DNA from: JBCCGG01 sp039029395
GTDB lineage: Bacteria > Pseudomonadota > Alphaproteobacteria > Kiloniellales > JAKSDN01
DNA length: 7,067 bases
Direction of reading: 5' to 3'
NCBI GenBank assembly: GCA_039029395.1
Contig: JBCCGG010000088.1
Location: 1 to 7,067 of the forward strand
The notes beneath the pieces are model-generated. The model was not told where the DNA came from and did not search any database. It was given only the letters and a program-made list of their open reading frames with translations. Positions 1-6,091 of this stretch are shown piece by piece. The number at the start of each line of letters is the position of its first letter. Within the stretch, counting starts at the first letter, position 1. The position numbers and the translations under genes are program-made.

Positions 1-165
1 GCCGTCCGCGAGCTGGTCGTCGAGCTGAACACGCTTCACCTGGTGCCCGAGCGAGGCTTTCCCGCGCGGACGCCGCGGCAGGTCGAGTGGATGGTCCTGA
101 CGCACTACCACGGCGACCACGTGGGGGCCTTCGACCGCCTGGAGATCCCGCGGATCGTCACGGCG
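1..165 (+). other. Metallo-beta-lactamase-fold fragment, N-terminal part of the first frame
   Basis: The translation contains VEWMVLTHYHGDHVGAFDRL, close to the 'vd.vvlTHyHgDHvGg' signature in which two histidines and an aspartate-histidine pair bind zinc in MBL hydrolases. The downstream parts of that fold (later His and Asp ligands) are absent because the frame passes into the NPC tract about 18 codons after the motif. By my hand count 53 of the first 57 codons end in G or C, against about 141 of 169 sense codons in the P460 part, a mild difference. It is either the remnant of a separate gene fused here or a join of unrelated sequence. On its own it could not be an active hydrolase. Confidence 0.55.
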
Positions 166-990
166 GCTTTGTCCAATCCTTGCAATCCCTGCGCGGCGGC
201 CAATCCCTGCAACCCGTGCAATCCCTGTAATCCTTGCGCGGCGGCGAACCCCTGCAATCCCTGCGCGGCGGCTAACCCCTGCAACCCGTGTAATCCCTGC
301 AATCCTTGCGCGGCGGCTAACGCCTGCAGCCCGTGCAATCCTTGCGCGGCGGCCAACCCCTGCAACCCATGTAATCCCTGCAATCCTTGCGCGGCGGCCA
401 ACCCCTGCAACCCGTGCAATCCCTGCAATCCTTGCGCGGCGGCGAACCCCTGCAACCCTTGCAATCCCTGCGCGGCGGGTGGCGGTACTGAGCTGACCTC
501 TGCCGAAGCGGTGGCGGCCTACGACTGCATGCTGCCGGGCCTGAAGGCGTCCTACAGTAAGTCCGATCATGCGGTGGCCGACACCTACGCCTCTTGGCGC
601 CGGTACAGTACCCATGCCTACACCTCGGCGACCCACGGCGGGCGCTATGTGCAGAACTACGCCAACGGGAATGCCCGGGCCTATGCGCTCTTTGAGAATG
701 CTGGGCGCTTCCCGGCCGGCTCCCAGCTCGCCAAGGACAGCTTCGCGGTGAAGGCCAACGGCAAGTTGGCGCCGGGACCGCTCTTCCTCATGGAGAAGAT
801 GCCGGCCGGCTTCTCGCCCGAGACCGGAGATTGGCGCTATACCATGATCCTGCCGAACGGAACCGTGTTCGGCACGACCAAGGGCGCCGGCTCCAAGAAG
901 GTTCAGTTCTGCGCCGATTGCCATCTCTCGGTGGCGCCGGAACAGGACTCGGTGATGCTTTTGCCCGAAGAGCTGCGTGTCACGCGCTAG
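1..990 (+). CDS. NPC-repeat cytochrome P460-type c-heme protein joined to an MBL-fold fragment; 5' partial
   Basis: The frame is open from the first base, so the true start may lie outside the window; GTG at 43 and ATG at 91 are internal candidates. Three parts follow one another. Bases 1 to about 165 encode a piece resembling the metal-binding strand of metallo-beta-lactamases, with HYHGDH at 103-120 (HxHxDH signature). Bases 175-477 encode Asn-Pro-Cys triplets broken by Ala-Ala-Ala, with 26 cysteines. After GGG, bases 490-990 encode a cytochrome P460/c'-beta-like domain: HGGRYVQNYAN at 634-666, MEKM near 790-801, GDWRY at 826-840, and one c-heme site CADCH at 910-924. Known P460 proteins are periplasmic heme proteins that oxidise hydroxylamine or bind NO; this role is inferred from the family. 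I cannot identify the heme cross-linking lysine. No signal peptide precedes the repeats, which is odd because c-heme attachment is periplasmic. The P460 assignment is fairly sure; the unity of the whole frame is not. Confidence 0.72.
   Translation, partial: AVRELVVELNTLHLVPERGFPARTPRQVEWMVLTHYHGDHVGAFDRLEIPRIVTAALSNPCNPCAAANPCNPCNPCNPCAAANPCNPCAAANPCNPCNPCNPCAAANACSPCNPCAAANPCNPCNPCNPCAAANPCNPCNPCNPCAAANPCNPCNPCAAGGGTELTSAEAVAAYDCMLPGLKASYSKSDHAVADTYASWRRYSTHAYTSATHGGRYVQNYANGNARAYALFENAGRFPAGSQLAKDSFAVKANGKLAPGPLFLMEKMPAGFSPETGDWRYTMILPNGTVFGTTKGAGSKKVQFCADCHLSVAPEQDSVMLLPEELRVTR
175..477 (+). repeat. Coding minisatellite: NPC triplets with AAA spacers, 45-base unit
   Basis: Eight blocks, each closed by Ala-Ala-Ala (the last by Ala-Ala), lie at 175-201, 202-246, 247-273, 274-318, 319-354, 355-399, 400-444 and 445-477. 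Full blocks are 45 bases and encode NPCNPCNPCNPCAAA; shorter blocks are 27, 33 or 36 bases. Codon choice follows position inside the block: Asn is usually AAC in the first two triplets and AAT in the last two, and Pro runs CCC, CCG, CCC, CCT. The 45-base block is therefore the duplicating unit, not the 9-base triplet. Blocks at 274, 355 and 400 differ from each other by only a few silent changes. The block at 319 is degenerate (NAC, SPC). Adjacent triplets make CxxC pairs with no following His, so none is a heme site. Confidence 0.93.
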
Positions 991-1200
991 CCTCGGGACC
1001 CCTTGGCACTGGCCGGCGCGCGCTTCTTGGTGGCTGAAAGCCGCACGAGGCGCGCGCGCGGACAGCGCGTCGTAGTGACACGCCACCGTTTGGACCCGCC
1101 GGTGGCACCGAACCGCAGGTCGGCCGCTGTCCGCGGCGGTCGGAAAGCCTGCACCGATTGGCGGCGTCCCAATTCGTCCGCTAGCACGCCCTCGACCGCC
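991..1200. other. Intergenic region with a weak inverted repeat
   Basis: This spacer separates the P460 gene from the Sel1 gene. I see no convincing gene in it. The frame used by the Sel1 gene stays open through it but yields an Arg-rich, low-quality translation. A 7-base inverted repeat, GCCACCG at 1082-1088 with CGGTGGC at 1100-1106 around an 11-base loop, could form a hairpin. It has no T tract after it, so it is not a standard intrinsic terminator. A promoter for the Sel1/acyl-CoA synthetase pair is expected here, but I cannot place -35 and -10 boxes with confidence. Confidence 0.4.
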
Positions 1201-1683
1201 ATGTTGCGGGTCCTGATGGCGGTTGCCGTGGCTCTGGCGGTTGGGACGCCGTCTTCCTCTGTCCGTGCAGATTTGGCCGACGGCCTGGCGGCCTTCGATG
1301 CCGGCGACTATGCGCAAGCCGCGGCTGAGTTCCAGCCGCTGGCCGAGTCCGGCGATGCCGAGGCGCAGCTTGCCTTGGCCGATCTCTACCGCAACGGGCT
1401 GGGCGTGCCGGCCGACCAAGCCGCCGCGACCGCATGGTACCGCAGGGCGGCCGAGCAGGGCGTGGCGGTCGCCCAACTCAATCTCGGCGAGGCCTACCAC
1501 AAAGGGCTCGGTGTGGCGCGCGATCCGGTTCAGGCTTACCTCTGGTTTGCCTTGGCTGCCAAGCAGGGTCGCAAATGGGCCGAAGATCGGCGCGTGGAGC
1601 TTTCCAAGCAGTTGAACTCCGCCCAGTTGGAAGAAGCCGAGCGCCTTATTGCGGCGTGGCGGCCCAGGAAGAAAGTCTGCTAG
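1201..1683 (+). CDS. Exported Sel1-repeat (TPR-like) protein
   Basis: 160 residues. ATG at 1201 is chosen because it begins a clear signal peptide: a short basic start (MLRVLM), a hydrophobic core rich in Ala, Val and Leu, and a likely signal peptidase site after VRA near residue 23. The frame extends upstream to 1003, but that stretch is Arg-rich and would bury the signal. The start lacks a strong Shine-Dalgarno sequence. After an Ala-rich helical opening (LADGLAAFDAGDYAQAAAEF, residues 25-44) come two Sel1 repeats, about residues 51-87 (GDAEAQLALADLYRNGLGV...) and 88-123 (VAVAQLNLGEAYHKGLGV...). A charged helical tail ends in Cys160. Sel1 repeats form alpha-alpha solenoids that bind other proteins; the partner here is unknown. 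It probably acts in the periplasm. The acyl-CoA synthetase starts 31 bases downstream on the same strand, suggesting one transcript, although a functional link is not obvious. Confidence 0.85.
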   Translation: MLRVLMAVAVALAVGTPSSSVRADLADGLAAFDAGDYAQAAAEFQPLAESGDAEAQLALADLYRNGLGVPADQAAATAWYRRAAEQGVAVAQLNLGEAYHKGLGVARDPVQAYLWFALAAKQGRKWAEDRRVELSKQLNSAQLEEAERLIAAWRPRKKVC

Positions 1684-1714
1684 AATCGCACCATTGGTCA
1701 GATGGGGGTGCTCT

Positions 1715-3355
1715 ATGGCGGGCGGCGGCGACCTCTATGAAGAAGGACTCCACAAACGCGCGGCGAACCACAGGCCCATGACGCCGATCACGCTGCTCCA
1801 GCGCGCCGCGGTTGTCTGCCCTGAGCGGCCGGCGATCATTCACGGCGCGCAAACCCGCAGCTACCGAACCTTCGCCGAGCGTGCGGTGCGACTCGCTCAT
1901 GGGCTGGCCCGTCTTGGGGTTGGCGCCGGCGACACCGTGAGCCTACTATCACCCAACGCCCCAGCCGTGCTCGAGGCCAACTTCGGCGTGCCCATGTTGG
2001 GCGCGGTGCTCAATTCGATCAACTACCGGCTGGAGCCTTCGACCATCGGCTTCATTCTGGCGCACGGCGAGAGCAAGGTCTTCCTGGTCGACCGGGAGCT
2101 TGCGCCACTCGCAAAGGCGGCGCTCGACAAGAGCAGCCAGCAGCCGATTGTGGTCGATATCGCCGATGCTTTGGCGCCACCCGGCGAAGCGATCGGCAGC
2201 CACGACTACGACAGCCTACTGGCCGAATCCGACCCAGCATTCGACTGGCCGGGCATCGAGGACGAGTGGCGGGCGATCGCGCTCAACTACACATCGGGCA
2301 CGACCGGCGATCCCAAGGGCGTGGTCTATCACCATCGGGGCGCCTATCTCACCGCGATGTCCAATCTTATGACCTTTCCCATGGGGCGGAACTGCGTCTA
2401 CCTCTGGACCTTGCCCATGTTCCACTGCAACGGTTGGGGCAACGTCTGGGCGGTAACCGGCCTGAGCGGCACCCACGTCTGTTTGCGCAAAGTCGAAGCC
2501 GAGGCGATCTTTCGCTTGATTGACGCCCACGGTGTCACCGATTTCAGCGGCGCGCCGATCATCTACAACATGCTGATCAACGCGCCGCCTGAGGTGCGCC
2601 GACGCTCGCGCCATCCGGTCAGCTGCACGGTCGGCGGCGCAGCACCTCCGGCGGTGGTGCTCGAGGGCATGGCCGAGATGGGCTTCACGATCGACCACGG
2701 CTATGGCCTTACCGAGAGCTATGGGCCTTCGGCGACCTGTGTTTGGCACCCGGAGTGGGATGAACTGCCGCTCGAGGAGAGGGTCGAGAAAATGGCCCGG
2801 CAAGGGGTCCTCACGCCATCGCTCGAGGCTGTCTCGGTGCGCGACCCTAAGAGCCTAGCGGAAGTCCCGACCGACGCCGCGACCGTCGGCGAGATCATGA
2901 TGCGCGGAAACACCGTCATGAAGGGCTATCTGAAGAACCAAAAGGCGAGCGACGCGGCCTTCGCCGGCGGTTGGTTTCGTACCGGCGATTTGGCGGTCGT
3001 GCACCCGGACGGTTACCTGGAGATCAAGGATCGCTCTAAGGACATCATCATTTCCGGCGGCGAGAACATCTCATCTCTTGAGGTCGAAAATGTGCTGTTC
3101 CGCCATCCGGCGGTACTCGAGGCCGCCGTGGTGGCCCGGCCCGATGCCCAGTGGGGCGAAGTGCCCTGCGCCTTCGTGACACTGCGCGAGGCGGCCCAGG
3201 GTGCCTCGGAAGCGGAGATCATATCCCACTGCCGCAACCACCTAGCCCATTTCAAGGCGCCCAAGCGAGTCGTCTTCGGTGAGCTCCCCAAAACGTCCAC
3301 CGGCAAGGTGCAGAAGCAGCTTCTGCGCGGTCGCGCGGCCGCGCTGGCCGATTAG
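1715..3355 (+). CDS. AMP-forming acyl-CoA synthetase (fatty-acyl/short-to-medium-chain type)
   Basis: 546 residues, the usual length for this family. It activates a carboxylic acid with ATP to an acyl-adenylate and transfers it to CoA in the cytoplasm. ATG at 1715 is preferred over upstream in-frame starts because GGGGG lies at 1704-1708 with 6-base spacing and because the N-terminus (LYEEGLHKRAANHRPMTP) matches the family's usual opening. Visible motifs: YTSGTTGDPKG at residues 192-202 (phosphate-binding loop), LPMFHCNGW soon after, GYGLTESYGP at 329-338, GWFRTGDL at 419-426, the hinge and CoA region RSKDIIISGGENISSLEVE at 440-458, and PKTSTGK with the catalytic lysine at about residue 531. 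All core motifs look intact. The MFHCNGW motif is typical of the subgroup holding medium-chain and methylmercaptopropionate-type (DmdB-like) ligases, but the substrate cannot be read from the sequence. It is probably co-transcribed with the Sel1 gene. Confidence 0.93.
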   Translation: MAGGGDLYEEGLHKRAANHRPMTPITLLQRAAVVCPERPAIIHGAQTRSYRTFAERAVRLAHGLARLGVGAGDTVSLLSPNAPAVLEANFGVPMLGAVLNSINYRLEPSTIGFILAHGESKVFLVDRELAPLAKAALDKSSQQPIVVDIADALAPPGEAIGSHDYDSLLAESDPAFDWPGIEDEWRAIALNYTSGTTGDPKGVVYHHRGAYLTAMSNLMTFPMGRNCVYLWTLPMFHCNGWGNVWAVTGLSGTHVCLRKVEAEAIFRLIDAHGVTDFSGAPIIYNMLINAPPEVRRRSRHPVSCTVGGAAPPAVVLEGMAEMGFTIDHGYGLTESYGPSATCVWHPEWDELPLEERVEKMARQGVLTPSLEAVSVRDPKSLAEVPTDAATVGEIMMRGNTVMKGYLKNQKASDAAFAGGWFRTGDLAVVHPDGYLEIKDRSKDIIISGGENISSLEVENVLFRHPAVLEAAVVARPDAQWGEVPCAFVTLREAAQGASEAEIISHCRNHLAHFKAPKRVVFGELPKTSTGKVQKQLLRGRAAALAD

Positions 3356-3376
3356 TCTTCGTCGTCCGCTGACCTG

Positions 3377-3397
3377 GTTGCCGATGTGATCGGCGAC
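3377..3397. terminator. Stem-loop between convergent genes, possible terminator
   Basis: GCCGAT (3380-3385), a 3-base loop GTG, and ATCGGC (3389-3394) form a 6-bp stem. One G-T wobble and two further pairs extend it to 9 bp over 3377-3397. It lies in the 78-base gap where the acyl-CoA synthetase and the NDUFA9-like gene converge, where a bidirectional terminator would be useful. Neither side has a T tract, so it is not a textbook intrinsic terminator. A second tight dyad (CGGTG/CACCG) follows at 3397-3408. Confidence 0.35.
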
Positions 3398-3433
3398 GGT
3401 GACCACCGGTATCGGCGGCCCAAAGAGGAAAGT

Positions 3434-4348
3434 CTATCGACCTTGGCTGTTTGGCGAAGGGCGGAAGAAGGGATAGTCCGGCAAAACGGTCTCGATCGCG
3501 CTTGCCGTGAGGCCGAGATCGGCGAGGGTCCGGGCGTCTTCGGCCACAAAGTTATCCTGCTTCATCAGCACCACCTGGGCCCGGGTTAGGGGCGGGCGCG
3601 GCAGCAGCCCCGCGGCTGCGGCGGCAAGATCCCAAAAAATGAACGGGACCGACAGGAGCGGGCGCTTGCGACCGCTCGCCGACATGACCAGCTCGAGGAG
3701 GGCGCGGTAGCTGTAGGTTTGGGGGCCGCCCAGCTCGTAGGTTGCGCCAGGCGCCGCCGGATCGCTCAGGGCGCCCAGCGCGGCCTCGGCCATGTCGCCC
3801 ACATAGACCGGTTGCAGCAGGGTCTCGCCGCGCCCGAAGAGCGGTACGAAGGGCGCGCGTTCGAGAATCTGGGCGAAGGTATTGAGGAACTTGTCTTCCG
3901 GCCCGAAGATCACGCTGGGGCGCAGGATCGTCGCTTGTGGAAAGGCCTCTCGCACCAGCGCTTCGCCCTTGGCCCGGGCGCGCACATAGCTCGACTCTGA
4001 AGTTTCGTCCGCACCGATGCCGGAGATCAGCACCAGACGTGCGAGGCCCAGCGCGGCCGCTTGTTGGGCCAAGGTGCGCGCGCCCTGCTCGTGGACCGAC
4101 TGGTAGGTTTCCGCGCCGCTCTCAACATAAAGGCCGACCGCGTTGACCGCCGCATTGCAGCCGTCCAGAGCCCGGGCCACGGCGGCCTCGTCGCGGATGT
4201 CGGCTTGCACCCCATCGGGGCCCTCGGTATGGCGCGCCACGACCCGGGCGGCGGTCCCTGCGGCGACAAGCCGCGCGACAATCGCCCGGCCCAGAAATCC
4301 GGTGCCGCCGAACACCGCGACCCGCTCGACCGCCTGCTGCTCCGCCAT
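3434..4348 (-). CDS. NDUFA9-like NAD(P)-binding atypical SDR protein
   Basis: 304 residues. The start at 4348 is supported by AGGA on the minus strand 7 bases upstream of the ATG and by the immediate Rossmann strand. Residues 10-20 read VAVFGGTGFLG, the dinucleotide-binding glycine motif of extended/atypical SDRs. LVLISGIGAD (106-114) and the active-site-like YVRARAK (121-127) show Tyr and Lys six apart rather than the classical YxxxK, as is usual in this atypical group. RPSVIFGPEDKFLNTFA (143-159) and the tail LLPRPPLTRAQVVLMKQDN (248-266) are characteristic of the family of complex I subunit NDUFA9 and its bacterial relatives. In mitochondria NDUFA9 is an accessory complex I subunit that binds NADPH. 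In alphaproteobacteria homologues are often stand-alone genes of uncertain role, and no nuo genes are visible here. It could instead be a sugar-nucleotide or quinone-related reductase. Confidence 0.88.
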   Translation of the reverse strand: MAEQQAVERVAVFGGTGFLGRAIVARLVAAGTAARVVARHTEGPDGVQADIRDEAAVARALDGCNAAVNAVGLYVESGAETYQSVHEQGARTLAQQAAALGLARLVLISGIGADETSESSYVRARAKGEALVREAFPQATILRPSVIFGPEDKFLNTFAQILERAPFVPLFGRGETLLQPVYVGDMAEAALGALSDPAAPGATYELGGPQTYSYRALLELVMSASGRKRPLLSVPFIFWDLAAAAAGLLPRPPLTRAQVVLMKQDNFVAEDARTLADLGLTASAIETVLPDYPFFRPSPNSQGR

Positions 4349-4398
4349 GATCCATTCCTACTGCGCGCTTAGTCTAGCGCTTTGGTGCGGGCGTTCAT

Positions 4399-4418
4399 AG
4401 TTTGGCGCTGACCGAACT
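4399..4418. promoter_or_regulatory. 20-base dyad in a divergent promoter region, possible operator
   Basis: AGTTTGG at 4399-4405 pairs with CCGAACT at 4412-4418 across a 6-base centre (six Watson-Crick pairs and one T-G). The dyad lies between the divergent starts at 4348 and 4479, 51 bases from the first and 60 from the second. This is a place where one regulator could control both genes. The hexamer GTTCAT also occurs just before it (4393-4398) and just after it (4419-4424). No regulator gene is adjacent, and this reading is inferred from symmetry alone. Confidence 0.35.
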
Positions 4419-4478
4419 GTTCATCGCGTCCGCCGTGATAGCGTGAGAGATCCGCCACTGCCCTGGAGGAACGCCGCC

Positions 4479-4811
4479 ATGCCGGATGCCAGCTACACGC
4501 CGAAAGATCTCAACGAGGGCTTCGTCGTCGCGATCGATATCGAGGCCGAGGAGGGCCAGGCCGAGGAGGTCGCGGCCATACTGCAAGGCCTTGTCGCGCC
4601 CACCCTGTCGGAGCCGGGGGTAAAGCTCTTTCTGCCTTACCGCTCGCCCAGCGACCCGGCGCGTTTCTTTGTCTTCGAGCTCTATCGCACCGAAGCAGAT
4701 TGGGCCGAGCACCAGGCAACCGATCATTTCAAGTCGGCAATCGCGGAGCTTCTGCCCCGGGTAGCCAAGCGGGAGCGTATCCCCTATGTACCCTACACGG
4801 CGACCAGCTAG
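4479..4811 (+). CDS. Antibiotic biosynthesis monooxygenase (ABM/YgiN-like) domain protein
   Basis: 110 residues, a single dimeric alpha-beta barrel of the ABM superfamily. ATG at 4479 is chosen because GGAGGA lies at 4465-4470, 8 bases upstream; the frame opens slightly earlier (GTG at 4443), but that start would place the ribosome site inside the gene. Features: first strand GFVVAIDIEAEEGQAEEV (residues 14-31), SEPGVKLFLPYRSPSDPARF (44-63) where the family has its EPGc segment, strand FFVFELYRTEADWAEHQATDHF (63-84) with His78 and His83 in the usual EHxxTxHF helix, and a C-terminal strand RERIPYVPY. Relatives include quinol monooxygenase YgiN, heme-degrading IsdG types and many stress-linked small proteins with no known substrate. 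The reaction here is unknown. It is divergent from the NDUFA9-like gene, and its stop overlaps the stop of the opposing dehydrogenase by four bases. Confidence 0.87.
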   Translation: MPDASYTPKDLNEGFVVAIDIEAEEGQAEEVAAILQGLVAPTLSEPGVKLFLPYRSPSDPARFFVFELYRTEADWAEHQATDHFKSAIAELLPRVAKRERIPYVPYTATS

Positions 4812-5911
4812 AAGGTGACCACGCTGCGCAGGGTCTCGCCGGCCTCTAGAGCGGCATAGGCTTCGTTGATCTCTTCGATCGGATAGCGGTGGGTAAGCAA
4901 CTCGTCGAGCTTGAGGCTGCCTGACCGGTAAAGCTCGATCAGCCGCGGGATCTCCGTGCGCGGCGCGGCCGAGCCGTAGAGCGAGCCTGTCAGGACCCGC
5001 TCCTCGTAGACAAGGGAGAGCGACGGCACGCTGACCTCGGCGGTGGTCGGGGTCACGCCGACCACCGTCGCCACACCGCGCTTAGCGAGGCAGTCGTAGG
5101 CCTGGCGCATGGTCTTCGGCTGCCCGATCACCTCGAAGGCGTAGTCGACGCCCCGGCCCCCGGTGAGATCGCGGATCTGCTCGACCGGATCTCCTTCGCT
5201 GGCGTTGATCAGGTGGGTCGCGCCGAAGGCACGGGCATGCTCAAGCCGGCTTTCCAGCAAATCGACAGCGAAAATCATGCGGGCGCCGGAGAGCGCGGCG
5301 CCCTGCACCACGTTGATCCCGACACCGCCGGTGCCGAACACCGCGACGTCGCGGCCGGGCTTGACCTGGGCCGAGTTGATCACCGCCCCGACCCCGGTGA
5401 TCACCGCGCAGCCCAGCAACGCGGCACGTTCGAGCGGCAGGTCGTCGGGGATCTTGAGCACCGCTTTCTCTGGGATCACCGTATAGTGGGAGAAGCTCGA
5501 GACCCCGGCAAAGTGACCGATCTCCTGCCCCTGGTGGGCGAATCGCCGGGTGCCGTCGAGCAAGCAGCCCGACCAGCGCATCTCGGTGCCAGACGGGCAA
5601 AGCGCCGGACGCCCGCCGGTGCAATGTTCGCATTGACCGCAAGCATGGCGCCAAAGGGGTATCACGTGGTCGCCCGGCTTGACCGAGGTGACGCCGACAC
5701 CCACGTCGGTGACGATGCCGGCGCCCTCGTGGCCGAGCACGGCTGGAACCGGTGCGTCCAGGTGGCCGGTCATGATGTGAAGGTCGGAGTGGCACACGCC
5801 GCCTGCGACCATCTGAACCCGGACTTCGCCGGGGCCCGGATCCTGCACCTCGACCTCGCGCACCTCGAGCTTCTGGCCCACCTCGAAGAGAATTGCTGCG
5901 CGGGATTTCAT
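4808..5911 (-). CDS. Zinc-dependent alcohol dehydrogenase (MDR superfamily, NAD-type)
   Basis: 367 residues. It oxidises an alcohol to an aldehyde or ketone (or the reverse) with a nicotinamide cofactor, in the cytoplasm. The start at 5911 is supported by AGGAG on the minus strand about 10 bases upstream within a purine-rich leader, and by the typical opening MKSRAAILFEVG. The open frame continues upstream to 6322, but that extension is not family-like. Catalytic zinc ligands are Cys40 (GGVCHSD), His61 (GHEGAG, with Glu62) and Cys168 (LLGCAVITG). The structural zinc loop is complete: Cys91, Cys94, Cys97 and Cys105. GTGGVG at 193-198 is the Rossmann motif, and the acidic Asp217 (FAVDLLESRLEHA) favours NAD over NADP. 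All catalytic residues are present, so it should be active. The overall pattern resembles the class III/glutathione-dependent and related 'Zn-dependent alcohol dehydrogenase' branch; the substrate cannot be told. Confidence 0.93.
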   Translation of the reverse strand: MKSRAAILFEVGQKLEVREVEVQDPGPGEVRVQMVAGGVCHSDLHIMTGHLDAPVPAVLGHEGAGIVTDVGVGVTSVKPGDHVIPLWRHACGQCEHCTGGRPALCPSGTEMRWSGCLLDGTRRFAHQGQEIGHFAGVSSFSHYTVIPEKAVLKIPDDLPLERAALLGCAVITGVGAVINSAQVKPGRDVAVFGTGGVGINVVQGAALSGARMIFAVDLLESRLEHARAFGATHLINASEGDPVEQIRDLTGGRGVDYAFEVIGQPKTMRQAYDCLAKRGVATVVGVTPTTAEVSVPSLSLVYEERVLTGSLYGSAAPRTEIPRLIELYRSGSLKLDELLTHRYPIEEINEAYAALEAGETLRSVVTF

Positions 5912-6020
5912 GTTTTTCTCTCTCCTCTCTTTAAATCCACCGTTCGCCTTGGGTAGAAGGCCTCGGGAAAGGGTCACGGCGGCGATGTCATCATACTGTA
6001 ACTTGCATTCGCGTGGACCG

Positions 6021-6071
6021 CTCGTAACATCCTTTGGCACTGGGATCTCCAAGCCAAGAGCTCGCAACATC
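6021..6071 (+). repeat. Paired 11-base direct repeat, 40 bases apart, upstream of the coiled-coil gene
   Basis: CTCGTAACATC at 6021-6031 recurs as CTCGCAACATC at 6061-6071, a 10 of 11 match in the same orientation with a start-to-start distance of exactly 40 bases, close to four helical turns. It lies in the 180-base region between the divergent dehydrogenase and coiled-coil genes. Same-face spacing suggests two binding sites for one regulator, but chance is not excluded. Confidence 0.35.
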
Positions 6072-6091
6072 GACGGGTGACGTGAAGCACC

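Noticed and set aside
105..464. Antisense open frame giving Gln-Gly-Leu repeats with Ala spacers
   Set aside because: It is the mirror of the NPC-coding repeat; any repeat in multiples of three without stops stays open on the other strand, and nothing else supports it.
1003..1200. N-terminal extension of the Sel1 gene
   Set aside because: The translation is Arg-rich and unlike the family, and it would bury a clear signal peptide starting at 1201.
2216..2803. 195-codon minus-strand frame inside the acyl-CoA synthetase
   Set aside because: It lies over conserved synthetase motifs and has no family-like features of its own.
5213..5956. Long plus-strand frame opposite the alcohol dehydrogenase
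   Set aside because: The opposite strand encodes a complete MDR dehydrogenase with all zinc and cofactor residues; this frame is a GC-rich shadow.
6003..6030. Possible sigma-70 promoter, TTGCAT then TAACAT 16 bases later
   Set aside because: Both boxes match consensus only partly, and such pairs arise easily by chance; not strong enough to list.
6034..6050. Sigma-54-like TGGCAC element
   Set aside because: TGGCAC is present, but the downstream TTGC-type half with its GC at the proper spacing is missing.
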